NCBI GenBank assembly: GCA_039187315.1
Contig: JBCCZQ010000007.1
Location: 1 to 64,000 of the forward strand
Length of the DNA: 64,000 nucleotides
Origin: JANQQZ01 sp039187315
Lineage (GTDB): Bacteria > Planctomycetota > Phycisphaerae > Phycisphaerales > UBA1924
Reading direction: 5' to 3'
Both the position numbers and the translations under genes were made by a program. Under the pieces are notes generated by a model. The model ran no database searches and had not been told where the DNA came from. It saw only the letters and a program-made list of their open reading frames with translations. Below are positions 17,337-25,486 of the stretch, in pieces; the stretch's first letter is position 1, and every line of letters begins with the position of its first letter.

Positions 17337-18194
17337 ATGGGCATCCGAGTCTACAAGCCGACGAGCCCGGGCCGCCGCAACGCGAGCGTCCTGACCAACG
17401 ACGAGATCACCAAGAAGAGTCCCGAGAAGTCGCTGCTGGCACCGATCACGAAGTCCGGCGGCCGGAACAACACGGGCAAGGTGACCGTCCGCGGCCGGGG
17501 CGGTGGGGCGAAGCGGCGCTACCGCCGTATCGACTTCAAACGGGCCGACCGCGACGGCGTCGTTGGCAAGGTCGTCGGGATCGAGTATGACCCGAACCGG
17601 ACCTGCCACATCGCGCTCATCGAGTACGCCGACGGCGTGAAGCGGTACATCCTTGCCCCTGTCGGCCTGACCGACGGCGACGAGGTCATGGCGCATTCGA
17701 CGGAGGCGATCGAGCCGCAGGTCGGCAACTCGATGCCCCTCAAGCTGATCCCGACGGGCATGAACGTGCACTGCGTGGAGCTGCAGCCTGGCAAGGGCGG
17801 GCAGCTGTGCCGGTCTGCGGGGATGTCGGCCCGTCTGACGAACCGGGACGAGAAGTACGCGACGCTTGTGCTGCCCTCGGGCGAGACGCGCCGCGTGTCG
17901 GTCGAGTGCCGGGCGACGATCGGGCAGGTCGGCAACACGGACCACCAGAACCGCAGGCTCGGCAAGGCTGGGATCAACCGTCACCTGGGCCGTCGGCCGA
18001 AGACGCGCGGCGTGGCGATGAGCCACGATGCACACCCGCTCGGCGGCGGCGAGGGCCGGTCGAAGGGAGGCCGGGCGCCGGTGAACAAGCAGGGCACGCC
18101 GGCCAAGGGTGGCCGGACGCGTGACAAGAACAAGCCCAGCAGCCAGTTGATTATCCGCCGCCGCGTCAGCAAGCGTTACGGGCAGGTCAAGTGA
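17337..18194 (+). CDS. rplB: 50S ribosomal protein L2, with variant C-terminal loop
   Basis: uL2, needed for subunit joining and peptidyl transfer. The 285-aa protein starts MGIRVYKPTSPGRRNASV and contains TGKVTVRGRGGGAKRRYRRID and RKSPGKTLLAP-equivalent KSPEKSLLAP. The near-invariant loop AMNPVDHPHGGGEG reads AMSHDAHPLGGGEG (M228 to G241). The first His of HPH (His233) is kept but the second is Leu, and NPVD is replaced. The family is certain; the loop variant is worth noting. Confidence 0.97.
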   Translation: MGIRVYKPTSPGRRNASVLTNDEITKKSPEKSLLAPITKSGGRNNTGKVTVRGRGGGAKRRYRRIDFKRADRDGVVGKVVGIEYDPNRTCHIALIEYADGVKRYILAPVGLTDGDEVMAHSTEAIEPQVGNSMPLKLIPTGMNVHCVELQPGKGGQLCRSAGMSARLTNRDEKYATLVLPSGETRRVSVECRATIGQVGNTDHQNRRLGKAGINRHLGRRPKTRGVAMSHDAHPLGGGEGRSKGGRAPVNKQGTPAKGGRTRDKNKPSSQLIIRRRVSKRYGQVK

Positions 18195-18211
18195 GGTCGG
18201 AGTAGCAAGCC

Positions 18212-18493
18212 ATGGGACGCAGCCTCAAAAAGGGACCGTTCGTCGAGGAGAGCCTCTACCGCAAGGTGGAGAAGCTCAACGCCGACGGCCGACGGGAACC
18301 GATCAAGACCTGGTCGCGCCGGTGCACGATCGTGCCCGAGTTCGTGGGCCACACGTTCCAGGTGCACAACGGTCGGGCGTTCCTCGATGTGTATGTGACC
18401 GAGGACATGGTGGGGCACAAGCTCGGCGAGTTCAGCCTGAGCCGGACCTTCCGCGGGCACACGAACAAGAAGGAAGGCATCAAGTCCCGCTGA
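18212..18493 (+). CDS. rpsS: 30S ribosomal protein S19
   Basis: uS19, in the 30S head near the A-site tRNA. The 93-aa protein is MGRSLKKGPFVEESLYRKVE onward with KTWSRRCTIVPEFVGHTFQV and HKLGEFSLSRTFRGH, all standard. Usual position between rplB and rplV. Confidence 0.97.
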   Translation: MGRSLKKGPFVEESLYRKVEKLNADGRREPIKTWSRRCTIVPEFVGHTFQVHNGRAFLDVYVTEDMVGHKLGEFSLSRTFRGHTNKKEGIKSR

Positions 18494-18555
18494 TACGGCG
18501 GTGGTCAGATGCTCGGTGCCGCCTTCGGTGATCGAGCCCGAGCAGAGGTGAATCG

Positions 18556-19101
18556 ATGAGACTCCGAAGCGAACAACTCAAGCGGCTGGCGCAGTCGGGC
18601 GGCGTGACGGTCGAGCAGCTCGCCGACGCCGTTGCCCGTCCAGGGCTCAAGCCCGACGCGGCGGCCAAGGCCGTTCGGAACTGGATGGCCGGTCGTGATC
18701 ATCCACGGTGCAAAGCGGACGATATTCGCAACCTCGCTGCGGCTCTGGGCGCACCCGTCAAGGATCTGGCCCGGTTCACCAGCGAGGTGCGGAACCATCG
18801 CGGCAGCCCGCTGAAGGCGCGTCTCGTGGCCGACGCCATCCGCGGCAAGCGCGTCAGCGATGCGCTCGAGGTTCTGACCTTCTCGACCAAGCGGGCGGCG
18901 ACGAACATCCAGAAGGCGCTGACCGCGGCGTATGCCGAGGCGGAGCTTGCCGACGTGGACGACGGACGGCTGTACGTCGTCGAGAGCCGGGTCGACGAGG
19001 GCCCGCACATCAAGCGGTTCCGCCCGAAGGACCGCGGCCGGGCGCACCCGATCCTCAAGCGCACGAGCCATATCACGATCTCGATCGAGGAGCGGAGCTG
19101 A
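18556..19101 (+). CDS. rplV: 50S ribosomal protein L22 with N-terminal helix-turn-helix-like domain
   Basis: uL22 spans the exit tunnel wall. The C-terminal part (residues ~75-181) is a normal L22: PLKARLVADAIRGKRVSDAL, ESRVDEGPHIKRFRP, and RTSHITISIEE. Residues 1-74 are an extra domain not found in standard L22 (about 110 aa). Its pattern VEQLADAVARPGLKP ... AAKAVRNWMAGRDHPR ... IRNLAAALGAPVKDL matches the lambda-repressor/XRE helix-turn-helix layout (LAxA, then VxxWxxGxxxP, then LAxALG). The frame is continuous from ATG 18556, and GAGG lies 7 bp upstream of it. A start at a later codon would remove the extension, but no comparable start site is evident. Confidence 0.93.
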   Translation: MRLRSEQLKRLAQSGGVTVEQLADAVARPGLKPDAAAKAVRNWMAGRDHPRCKADDIRNLAAALGAPVKDLARFTSEVRNHRGSPLKARLVADAIRGKRVSDALEVLTFSTKRAATNIQKALTAAYAEAELADVDDGRLYVVESRVDEGPHIKRFRPKDRGRAHPILKRTSHITISIEERS

Positions 19102-19802
19102 TGGGACAGAAGACGCACCCGTTTGGGCTTCGGCTCGGCGTGACCGAGACGCACCGCAGCCGCTGGTACGCGCCCAAGGCGCTGTTCGGCGAGCTGCTCG
19201 TCGAGGACGAGAAGATCCGCAAGTTCTTGGATGACCGGCTCAACCGCAAGCCGCCCTACGCGGCCGTGAGCGAGATCCTGATCGAGCGGACCCGTGAGGA
19301 GCTGAAGATCATCGTCCGGACCGCCCGTCCTGGTCTGGTGATCGGGCCGAAAGGCGCGGAGGTCGAGCGGATCACGCAGGAGCTGCAGTACATGACCGGC
19401 CGCAAGGTCGCGATCTCGATCATCGAGATCAAGAACCCGGACCTGTCGGCGCAGCTGGTCGCCGAGGGCGTGGCCGAGCAGCTCAAGAAGAGCCGTGGCT
19501 TCCGGCGGGCGATCAAGATGCGCAGCGAGGCCGTGATGCAGGCCGGGGCGCAGGGCGTCCGTATCCTGATCTCTGGCCGTCTGGGCGGCGCGGAGATGAG
19601 CCGCAAGGTGGATGTCCGTCACGGCTCGCTTCCGCTGAGCACGCTCCAGGCGAACGTCGAGTACGGCTTCGCCGAGAGCTACACGACCTATGGGGTGATC
19701 GGCGTGAAGGTCTGGATCTACAAGGGGCCGTACTCGACCGAGCAGGACGAGACGGCGACGTCGGCGGCGGGCGGCCAGGCGCGGGCGCGCGGGCGTCGTT
19801 GA
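19101..19802 (+). CDS. rpsC: 30S ribosomal protein S3
   Basis: uS3, at the mRNA entry channel. The 233-aa protein starts MGQKTHPFGLRLGVTETHRS and carries the KH domain with VIGPKGAEVERITQEL and the C-terminal domain GAQGVRILISGRLGGAEMSR. TGATG overlap with rplV. A short Ala/Arg tail ends it. Confidence 0.97.
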   Translation: MGQKTHPFGLRLGVTETHRSRWYAPKALFGELLVEDEKIRKFLDDRLNRKPPYAAVSEILIERTREELKIIVRTARPGLVIGPKGAEVERITQELQYMTGRKVAISIIEIKNPDLSAQLVAEGVAEQLKKSRGFRRAIKMRSEAVMQAGAQGVRILISGRLGGAEMSRKVDVRHGSLPLSTLQANVEYGFAESYTTYGVIGVKVWIYKGPYSTEQDETATSAAGGQARARGRR

Positions 19803-19864
19803 GCGAATGGGTGTGTTCCGCGTCCGCGGCGTTGCGGGCAGCGGGCGAGAGTTGGAGCTGAATC

Positions 19865-20284
19865 ATGGCGATGATGCCCAAACGAGTTCGGCACCGGAAA
19901 GAATTCCGGCGTGTCCGCGACCGCAAGGCGACGAAGGGCAACTACGTCGCGTACGGCGACTACGGCCTGCAGGCGCTCGACGGCGCCTGGGTGACGGCCC
20001 GCCAGCTCGAAGCGGGGCGTATCGCGGCGCAGCACTTCTCGAAGCGTCGCGGCAAGCTGTTCATCCGGGTCTTCCCGGACAAGCCGGTGTCCAAGAAGCC
20101 GCTCGAGACCCGCATGGGCAAGGGCAAGGCCGATGTGGACTACTGGGCAGCCCGCGTCAAGCCCGGGACGATGCTGTACGAGATGGGCGGCGTTCCCGAG
20201 AGCTTTGCGCGGCAGACGTTGGTGCGCATCGCGATGAAGATGCCGGTGCGGTGCCGGTTCGTCAAGCGGCGGGTCTCGGTCTGA
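19865..20284 (+). CDS. rplP: 50S ribosomal protein L16
   Basis: uL16, helps organise the A-site of the large subunit. The 139-aa protein reads MAMMPKRVRHRKEFRRVRDR, with GLQALDGAWVTARQLEAGRI, RVFPDKPVSKKPLETRMGKG and PGTMLYEMGGVPE, all diagnostic. Normal length and position. Confidence 0.97.
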   Translation: MAMMPKRVRHRKEFRRVRDRKATKGNYVAYGDYGLQALDGAWVTARQLEAGRIAAQHFSKRRGKLFIRVFPDKPVSKKPLETRMGKGKADVDYWAARVKPGTMLYEMGGVPESFARQTLVRIAMKMPVRCRFVKRRVSV

Positions 20285-20326
20285 TTCGGTTGATCTCGGC
20301 CGGCAGGGCTGAGCGGGAAGGACGCG

Positions 20327-20545
20327 ATGGCGAAGAAGGAAGAACTCAGCGGCGAGAAGGTCCGGGGCATGACCGACGAGGAGCTGCGCGTCTCGATCCG
20401 GAAGTTCCGCGATCAGCTCTACAAGCTCCGGAGCCAGACCGTGACCGAGAAGGTCGAGGATAACAGCCAGTTCGGGACGATCCGTCGCAACGTCGCCCGG
20501 CTGCGGACCGAGCAGACCCGGCGCCGGGCCGACGTAGCGGTATGA
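20327..20545 (+). CDS. rpmC: 50S ribosomal protein L29
   Basis: uL29, a two-helix protein at the exit tunnel. The 72-aa protein contains GMTDEELRVSIRKFRDQLYK and FGTIRRNVARLRTEQTRR, matching the family hairpin. Normal position between rplP and rpsQ. Confidence 0.93.
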   Translation: MAKKEELSGEKVRGMTDEELRVSIRKFRDQLYKLRSQTVTEKVEDNSQFGTIRRNVARLRTEQTRRRADVAV

Positions 20546-20612
20546 GTGAGTGTGAGGCCGCCCGGCAAGCGTGGCGGGCTGCGGGGCGCCCAGCGGCGCA
20601 GAAGGAATGCCA

Positions 20613-20906
20613 GTGAGCGATCAGGCAACGGCAAGCACGGCCGCGGAGAAGGCGGGCAACGTCCGGACGCGCATCGGCGTGGTCGAGTCCGACCGCGCGG
20701 ACAAGACGCGGAAGGTCGTGGTCAGCTACATGGCCAAGCATCCGAAATACGGCAAGTACATCCGCCGCCGGACGGTGCTGCAGGTGCACGACGAGCAGAA
20801 CACGTCGTCGATGGGCGACCGCGTCGAGGTCCGCGAGTGCCGGCCGATCAGCAAGACCAAGAGCTGGGAGCTGGTGCGGGTTGTCGAGAAGAGCCCTGGG
20901 GCTTGA
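20613..20906 (+). CDS. rpsQ: 30S ribosomal protein S17
   Basis: uS17, an OB-fold 16S-binding protein. Core: RTRIGVVESDRADKTRKVVV, HPKYGKYIRRR, DRVEVRECRPISKTKSWELV. GTG 20613 is chosen because AAGGA lies 6-7 bases upstream of it, whereas ATG 20607 directly abuts that site. This gives 97 aa with a short flexible N-terminus. Confidence 0.94.
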   Translation: MSDQATASTAAEKAGNVRTRIGVVESDRADKTRKVVVSYMAKHPKYGKYIRRRTVLQVHDEQNTSSMGDRVEVRECRPISKTKSWELVRVVEKSPGA

Positions 20907-20952
20907 GGCAGTTGGCGCCGTTCGGCGCCGGATGATGGATTGGGGCTGAGCG

Positions 20953-21339
20953 ATGCTGCAGCAAGAATCACGGTGCGAGGTGGCGGACAATTCGGGCGCG
21001 AAAGTCGCGTACGTGATCCGCGTCTACGGCGGGTCGACCCGCCGGGCGGGGCAGACGCGCCGGACAGCGTACGTCGGCGACCGCGTGCTGATCTCGGTCA
21101 AGAAGGCCCTGCCGGGCTCGGACATCAAGGCTGGCGATAAGTCCAAGGCCGTGATCGTCCGGACCAAGAAGCCCACCCGTCGCAAGGACGGCTCGTACGT
21201 CTCGTTCGATACCAACGCGGTGGTGCTGATCAACGACGAGGGGAACCCCCGCGGCACGCGCATCTTCGGGCCGGTCGCCCGCGAGCTGCGTGATCAGAAC
21301 TACATGAAGATCGTTTCGCTCGCGCCGGAGGTGGTGTGA
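20953..21339 (+). CDS. rplN: 50S ribosomal protein L14
   Basis: uL14, at the subunit interface and target of the silencing factor RsfS. The 128-aa protein begins MLQQESRCEVADNSGAK and ends FGPVARELRDQNYMKIVSLA, both textbook. An extra few residues sit in the central loop (RRKDGSYVSFDTNAVVLIND). Confidence 0.97.
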   Translation: MLQQESRCEVADNSGAKVAYVIRVYGGSTRRAGQTRRTAYVGDRVLISVKKALPGSDIKAGDKSKAVIVRTKKPTRRKDGSYVSFDTNAVVLINDEGNPRGTRIFGPVARELRDQNYMKIVSLAPEVV

Positions 21340-21340
21340 T

Positions 21341-21679
21341 ATGCCGATGCACGTACGCAAGGGCGATCAGGTCATGATCACGTCGGGGGCTCTCAGGGGC
21401 CGCACCGGCGAGGTCAGCAAGGTCGAGGCTGACAAGGACAGGGTGTATGTCAAGGGCCTGAACCTGCGGACGAAGCACGTCCGCCCGACCCAGATCAACC
21501 CGCAGGGCCAGAAGCTGACGAAAGAGGCGCCGATCCACATTTCGAACGTGAGCCCGGTCGTCGACGGCAAGCCGACACGGGTCCGGTTCGTGATCAACGA
21601 GGACGGCAGCAAGGACCGCGTCGCGGCAAGCACCGGCCAGGTGCTCAGCCGCGTCGCCCCGGCGAAGAAGCGGAGCTGA
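21341..21679 (+). CDS. rplX: 50S ribosomal protein L24
   Basis: uL24, an assembly initiator with a KOW motif: MHVRKGDQVMITSGALRGRT then GEVSKVEADKDRVYVKGLN. 112 aa. Starts one base after the rplN stop and is followed 3 bp later by rplE. Confidence 0.95.
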   Translation: MPMHVRKGDQVMITSGALRGRTGEVSKVEADKDRVYVKGLNLRTKHVRPTQINPQGQKLTKEAPIHISNVSPVVDGKPTRVRFVINEDGSKDRVAASTGQVLSRVAPAKKRS

Positions 21680-21682
21680 CCG

Positions 21683-22312
21683 ATGGCCGACGGCAAGAAG
21701 AACAAGAAGAAGACGGACGACGCTCCGGCAGCTCCGCTGCCCGAGCCGCGGCTCGCGACGCTGTTCGAGGACAGCGTCCGCAAGCAGGTTGCCGAGGAGT
21801 TCGGCATCGCCAACCCGATGGCGCAGCCGAAGCTCGAGAAGATCGTTATCAACGTCAACATCGGGCGGCATCTCGACGGCACGAAGGTGCCCGCCAACGT
21901 GCGCCAGACTGTGATCGATACGCTCACGAAGATCTCGGGGCAGAAGCCGGTGCTCATCCGGGCGAAGAAGAGCGTGTCCAACTTCAAGGTGCGCGAGGGG
22001 TACGAGTCGGCCGTGATGGTCACGATGCGTCGGCGGAACATGTGGTTCTTCATGGATCGGCTGTTCCACCTCGCGACGCCGCGTATTAAGGACTTCCGGG
22101 GCCTGTCACCCAAGTCGTTCGACCGCCAGGGCAACTACTCGATGGGCCTGGTCGAGCAGGGCGTGTTCCCCGAGATCAACATGGCCGAGGTGAATTTCAC
22201 GCACGGCATGCACATCAACTTCGTGTTCCGCAACTCGGACGCGAAGAAGAGCCGTTTCGTGCTTGAGCAGCTGGGCATGCCGTTCAGCAAGCCGGAGCCG
22301 AAGAAGAGCTGA
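21683..22312 (+). CDS. rplE: 50S ribosomal protein L5
   Basis: uL5, 5S rRNA-binding protein. The 209-aa protein has a charged N-terminal extension of about 30 residues (MADGKKNKKKTDDAPAA) before the normal core with KLEKIVINVNIG, GQKPVLIRAKKSVSNFKVRE, and RIKDFRGLSPKSFDRQGNYS. Confidence 0.96.
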   Translation: MADGKKNKKKTDDAPAAPLPEPRLATLFEDSVRKQVAEEFGIANPMAQPKLEKIVINVNIGRHLDGTKVPANVRQTVIDTLTKISGQKPVLIRAKKSVSNFKVREGYESAVMVTMRRRNMWFFMDRLFHLATPRIKDFRGLSPKSFDRQGNYSMGLVEQGVFPEINMAEVNFTHGMHINFVFRNSDAKKSRFVLEQLGMPFSKPEPKKS

Positions 22313-22358
22313 CGCGATTGCCGCCGGTGCGAAGGGCGGCGTGTATTGAGGAGCGAAG

Positions 22359-22544
22359 ATGGCCAGCAAGGCGCAGATCGCCAAGACGAAGAAAGAGCCG
22401 AAGTTCTCGACGCGGACGGTGCGTCGCTGTGAGCTGACGGGTCGTGCCCGGGGCGTCTACCGCAAGTTCCGCATCAGCCGGATCATGCTGCGGAAGCTGG
22501 CGCTCGAGGGCAAGGTGCCCGGGATGCGGAAGTCGAGCTGGTAA
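22359..22544 (+). CDS. rpsN: 30S ribosomal protein S14, short form without zinc site
   Basis: uS14 of 61 aa, the length of the zinc-binding type-Z form. Of the four zinc cysteines only Cys24 remains: the CxxC-GR pair reads CELTGR and the CRIC pair reads SRIM. The fold residues VYRKFRISRIMLRKLALEGK are otherwise normal. It is therefore a zinc-free short S14, or another group stabilises the knuckle. Confidence 0.94.
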   Translation: MASKAQIAKTKKEPKFSTRTVRRCELTGRARGVYRKFRISRIMLRKLALEGKVPGMRKSSW

Positions 22545-22594
22545 AGCGAGCTGACAAGCAAGTGCCGGTCTGTCCGGCAGGGAGCCTCTGAATC

Positions 22595-22993
22595 ATGGCA
22601 CTGAGTGACCCGATCGCTGACATGCTCACCCGCATACGCAATGCGGTGCGGAACCGCGCGGCGACGGTCGATTGCCTCAACAGCAAGGTCTGCCGCGGCA
22701 TCGCCGATGTGCTGACCAGCGAGGGGTACATCGGCGGCTACGACGTCATCGAGGATAACAAGCAGGGGCTGATCCGCGTGCAGCTCAAGTATGGGCCTCG
22801 CGGCGAGCAGGTGATCAGCCGCATCCGCCGCGAGAGCAAGCCGGGCCGCCGGCTCTATCAGAAGGTTGATCAGCTGCCGCGTCCGCTACAGGGCATGGGC
22901 ATCGCGATCGTCTCGACCTCGGCGGGCGTGCTCAGCGACCGCGTGTGCCGGGAGAAGCGGGTCAGCGGCGAGCTGCTCTGCACGGTGGAATAA
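22595..22993 (+). CDS. rpsH: 30S ribosomal protein S8
   Basis: uS8, binds helix 21 of 16S rRNA; in E. coli the spc operon regulator. The 132-aa protein has DPIADMLTRIRNAVRNRAAT at the start and GIAIVSTSAGVLSDR at the end, standard for the family. Confidence 0.97.
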   Translation: MALSDPIADMLTRIRNAVRNRAATVDCLNSKVCRGIADVLTSEGYIGGYDVIEDNKQGLIRVQLKYGPRGEQVISRIRRESKPGRRLYQKVDQLPRPLQGMGIAIVSTSAGVLSDRVCREKRVSGELLCTVE

Positions 22994-23021
22994 GGCGGTT
23001 AGGCAAGGACTGGAGCGAACG

Positions 23022-23567
23022 ATGTCGCGAGTCGGAATCAAACCCATCGACATCCCCAGCGGGGTCAAGGTGACCATCAGCGGGCAGACGCTCACGGCCG
23101 AGGGGTCGAAGGGCACGCTGTCGCGCGAGTTCTCCCCTCTGGTCAAGATCGGCTGGAGCGAGGACGAGAAGCAGATTGTCTGCTCCATCGAGGACAGTTC
23201 CTCGAAGCAGGCCAAGGCGCTCTGGGGCACGACTCGGGCGCTGATCCAGAACATGGTGCTGGGCGTATCGAAGGGCTACGAGCGGTCGCTGCAGATCGAG
23301 GGCGTCGGCTGGGGTGCCGAGGTGCAGGGCCAGAAGATCAAGGTCCAGGTCGGCTACGCGACTCCCGCGCTGCTGGACATCCCCCAGGGTCTGACGGTCA
23401 CCGCGGAAAAGCAGACGATCAAGATCGAGGGTGCGGACAAGCAGCAGGTCGGCGAGTTCGCCGCCCGCACGCGCAAGATCCGCGAGCCCGAGCCGTACAA
23501 CGGCAAGGGCATCCGGTACAGCGATGAGGTTATCAAACGCAAGCAGGGCAAGCAGTTCGGCAATTGA
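23022..23567 (+). CDS. rplF: 50S ribosomal protein L6
   Basis: uL6, near the factor-binding site. The 181-aa protein begins MSRVGIKPIDIPSGVKVTIS and ends with the signature EPEPYNGKGIRYSDEVIKRK. ATG 23022 is the standard start; the frame upstream overlaps rpsH and is not homologous. Confidence 0.97.
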   Translation: MSRVGIKPIDIPSGVKVTISGQTLTAEGSKGTLSREFSPLVKIGWSEDEKQIVCSIEDSSSKQAKALWGTTRALIQNMVLGVSKGYERSLQIEGVGWGAEVQGQKIKVQVGYATPALLDIPQGLTVTAEKQTIKIEGADKQQVGEFAARTRKIREPEPYNGKGIRYSDEVIKRKQGKQFGN

Positions 23568-23615
23568 CGCACACAGGCAACGAAGCGGGCGGTCCATGCC
23601 CGGGATGGCGGCACG

Positions 23616-23978
23616 ATGAATAGGAACAAGCTCAAGTCCAAGCGGCAGTGGCGTCGGCGCAAAGGCATCCGCAAGACTGTGTCAGGTACCGCTGCGATGC
23701 CGCGGCTTCGGGTCTACCGATCCCTGAACCACATCTATGCCCAGGTCATCGACGACATGGAGGGCGTCACCATCGCTTCGGCGTCGAGCCGGGACAAGGG
23801 CGTCTCGATCAAGGCGACCGGCAACGCAGAAGCCGCGAAGGCAGTCGGGCAGACGCTCGCCGAGAAAGCCAAGGCCAAGGGCGTGGAGTCGGTGGTCTTC
23901 GATCGCGGTGGGTTCCGATTCCACGGCCGGGTGAAGGCCCTGGCCGACGGCGCACGCGAGGGCGGGCTGAAGTTCTAA
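23616..23978 (+). CDS. rplR: 50S ribosomal protein L18
   Basis: uL18, 5S rRNA-binding. The 120-aa protein contains RRKGIRKTVSGTAAMPRLRV, HIYAQVIDDMEG and DRGGFRFHGRVKALADGARE, the classic end. Confidence 0.97.
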   Translation: MNRNKLKSKRQWRRRKGIRKTVSGTAAMPRLRVYRSLNHIYAQVIDDMEGVTIASASSRDKGVSIKATGNAEAAKAVGQTLAEKAKAKGVESVVFDRGGFRFHGRVKALADGAREGGLKF

Positions 23979-24027
23979 CGCAGGGCCGTCCCACGCGGCA
24001 GCCCACACCGAGGCACATGAGGCACAC

Positions 24028-24783
24028 ATGGCAGAGTTGATGGAAAAGTCGGGCCAGCTCGAGTCGCACACGGCGGGGATCTTCCGCACGGCTGCGACGG
24101 TCAAGGGCGGACGTCGCTTTAGCTTCGGTGCGATGGTCATCGTCGGCGATCGCCGCGGCAAGATCGGTCACGGCCACGCGAAGTCCACCGAGGTGCCCTC
24201 GGCGATCGAGAAGGCCGAGAAGAAGGCCCGCCGCTCGACCATGTCCGTCCCGCTGACCGGCGGGACGATCCCGCACGAGGTCGAGGGCCGGTTTCTGGCC
24301 TCCCGTGTCAGGCTGATCCCGGCGTCGCCGGGTACGGGCGTCATCGCGGGCTCGAGCGTGCGTTCGATCCTCGAGCTGGTCGGCGTCACGGATTGCCTGA
24401 CCAAGTGCTACGGCTCGACCAACAAGGTCAACGTGATCAAGGCGGTCTTCGATGCGCTCTCGCAGCTGCGGACGAAGGACTCGATCGCCGAGCTCCGTGG
24501 TGTGGATCTCGGCGAAACCGACATCGAGGAGCGGATCGTCCGGGCGCAGCGGTTCATGAGCAGCGGTGGTTCGGGCGGGAAGTCGGGCGGCCGTGTGCTG
24601 ACCGCGGAGGATGTCCGGGTCGAGTCGGACAAGTCTGGGAAAAACGCAGAAACCAAGGCCGACAAGACGGAAGACGAGCCGAAGGCCGATGACGCACCTG
24701 CCGAGACGTCGCAGGCGGAGACGCCGGATGCCGAGAGCGGCGCCGGTGACGCTTCGTCGGACGAGAAGCCTTCGGACGGATGA
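24028..24783 (+). CDS. rpsE: 30S ribosomal protein S5 with acidic tail
   Basis: uS5, at the decoding site and mRNA entry. The core (residues ~15-175) has FSFGAMVIVGDRRGKIGHGH, AIEKAEKKARRSTM, TGVIAGSSVRSILELVG and DCLTKCYGSTNKVNV. About 75 further residues form an acidic Ala/Glu/Asp tail not present in standard S5 (total 251 aa against about 165). rpmD (L30), usually next, is absent: rplO follows directly. Confidence 0.96.
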   Translation: MAELMEKSGQLESHTAGIFRTAATVKGGRRFSFGAMVIVGDRRGKIGHGHAKSTEVPSAIEKAEKKARRSTMSVPLTGGTIPHEVEGRFLASRVRLIPASPGTGVIAGSSVRSILELVGVTDCLTKCYGSTNKVNVIKAVFDALSQLRTKDSIAELRGVDLGETDIEERIVRAQRFMSSGGSGGKSGGRVLTAEDVRVESDKSGKNAETKADKTEDEPKADDAPAETSQAETPDAESGAGDASSDEKPSDG

Positions 24784-24834
24784 GCGAGTCGCGCGCACCG
24801 CGTGCCGGGGCGTGGCCCCAGGGGTAGCAGAGCC

Positions 24835-25386
24835 ATGATGATCCACGAGATCACCTCGATCGCCGGCAAGAACCGCAAGCGCAAGCGCATCGGCCGCGGG
24901 CACGGCTCGGGCTGGGGCAAGCAGGCCGGCCGCGGGCACAAGGGCGCCGGGTCGCGTCGCGGTCACAGCACGCGCTTCCAGTTCGAGGGCGGGCAGATGC
25001 CGTACTTCCGGCGCATGCCCAAGCTCGGGTTTTCGAACGTGCAGTTCGAGACCAGGTTCTGGACGGTCAACCTCCGCGAGATCACACGGCACGAGGCGTT
25101 CACGTCCGGCGGCACGGTCGACGCCGATTCGCTGATCGCCGCGGGTCTGATCCGCGATGCGAGCCGCGACATCAAGATCCTCGGAGCGGCCGAGGAGGGC
25201 GGCGTCAAGGTCAAGCTGGCCGTCAAGGTCAACCGGGTCACCAAGAGCGCCCGTGCGATGATCGAGGGTGCCGGCGGCAGCGTGCACGAGACGGGGACCC
25301 GCCGGGACCGCGTCCGTGGCATCGACCGCAACAGCGACGACCAGACCCCGAAGAACCTGACCAAGAAGCTGCGTCGCGGCGAGTAG
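24835..25386 (+). CDS. rplO: 50S ribosomal protein L15
   Basis: uL15. The 183-aa protein starts MMIHEITSIAGKNRKRKRIG with the characteristic GRGHGSGWGKQAGRGHKGAG and FEGGQMPYFRRMPKLGF. The start is ATG 24835 or 24838; the upstream GTG-type extension is not homologous. It is longer than typical at the C-terminus. Confidence 0.96.
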   Translation: MMIHEITSIAGKNRKRKRIGRGHGSGWGKQAGRGHKGAGSRRGHSTRFQFEGGQMPYFRRMPKLGFSNVQFETRFWTVNLREITRHEAFTSGGTVDADSLIAAGLIRDASRDIKILGAAEEGGVKVKLAVKVNRVTKSARAMIEGAGGSVHETGTRRDRVRGIDRNSDDQTPKNLTKKLRRGE

Positions 25387-25486
25387 GTGCCAATCATCCG
25401 GCATACGGCCGCGCGGCTGACGCCGTGCCGGGCATCCGGCGGGCGAGGCTCATGGATCGGAACGGCACGGAGGAGCGTTCGCACGC

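Noticed and set aside
23809..25404. 531-codon open frame on the minus strand
   Set aside because: Antisense to rplR, rpsE and rplO, which are certain.
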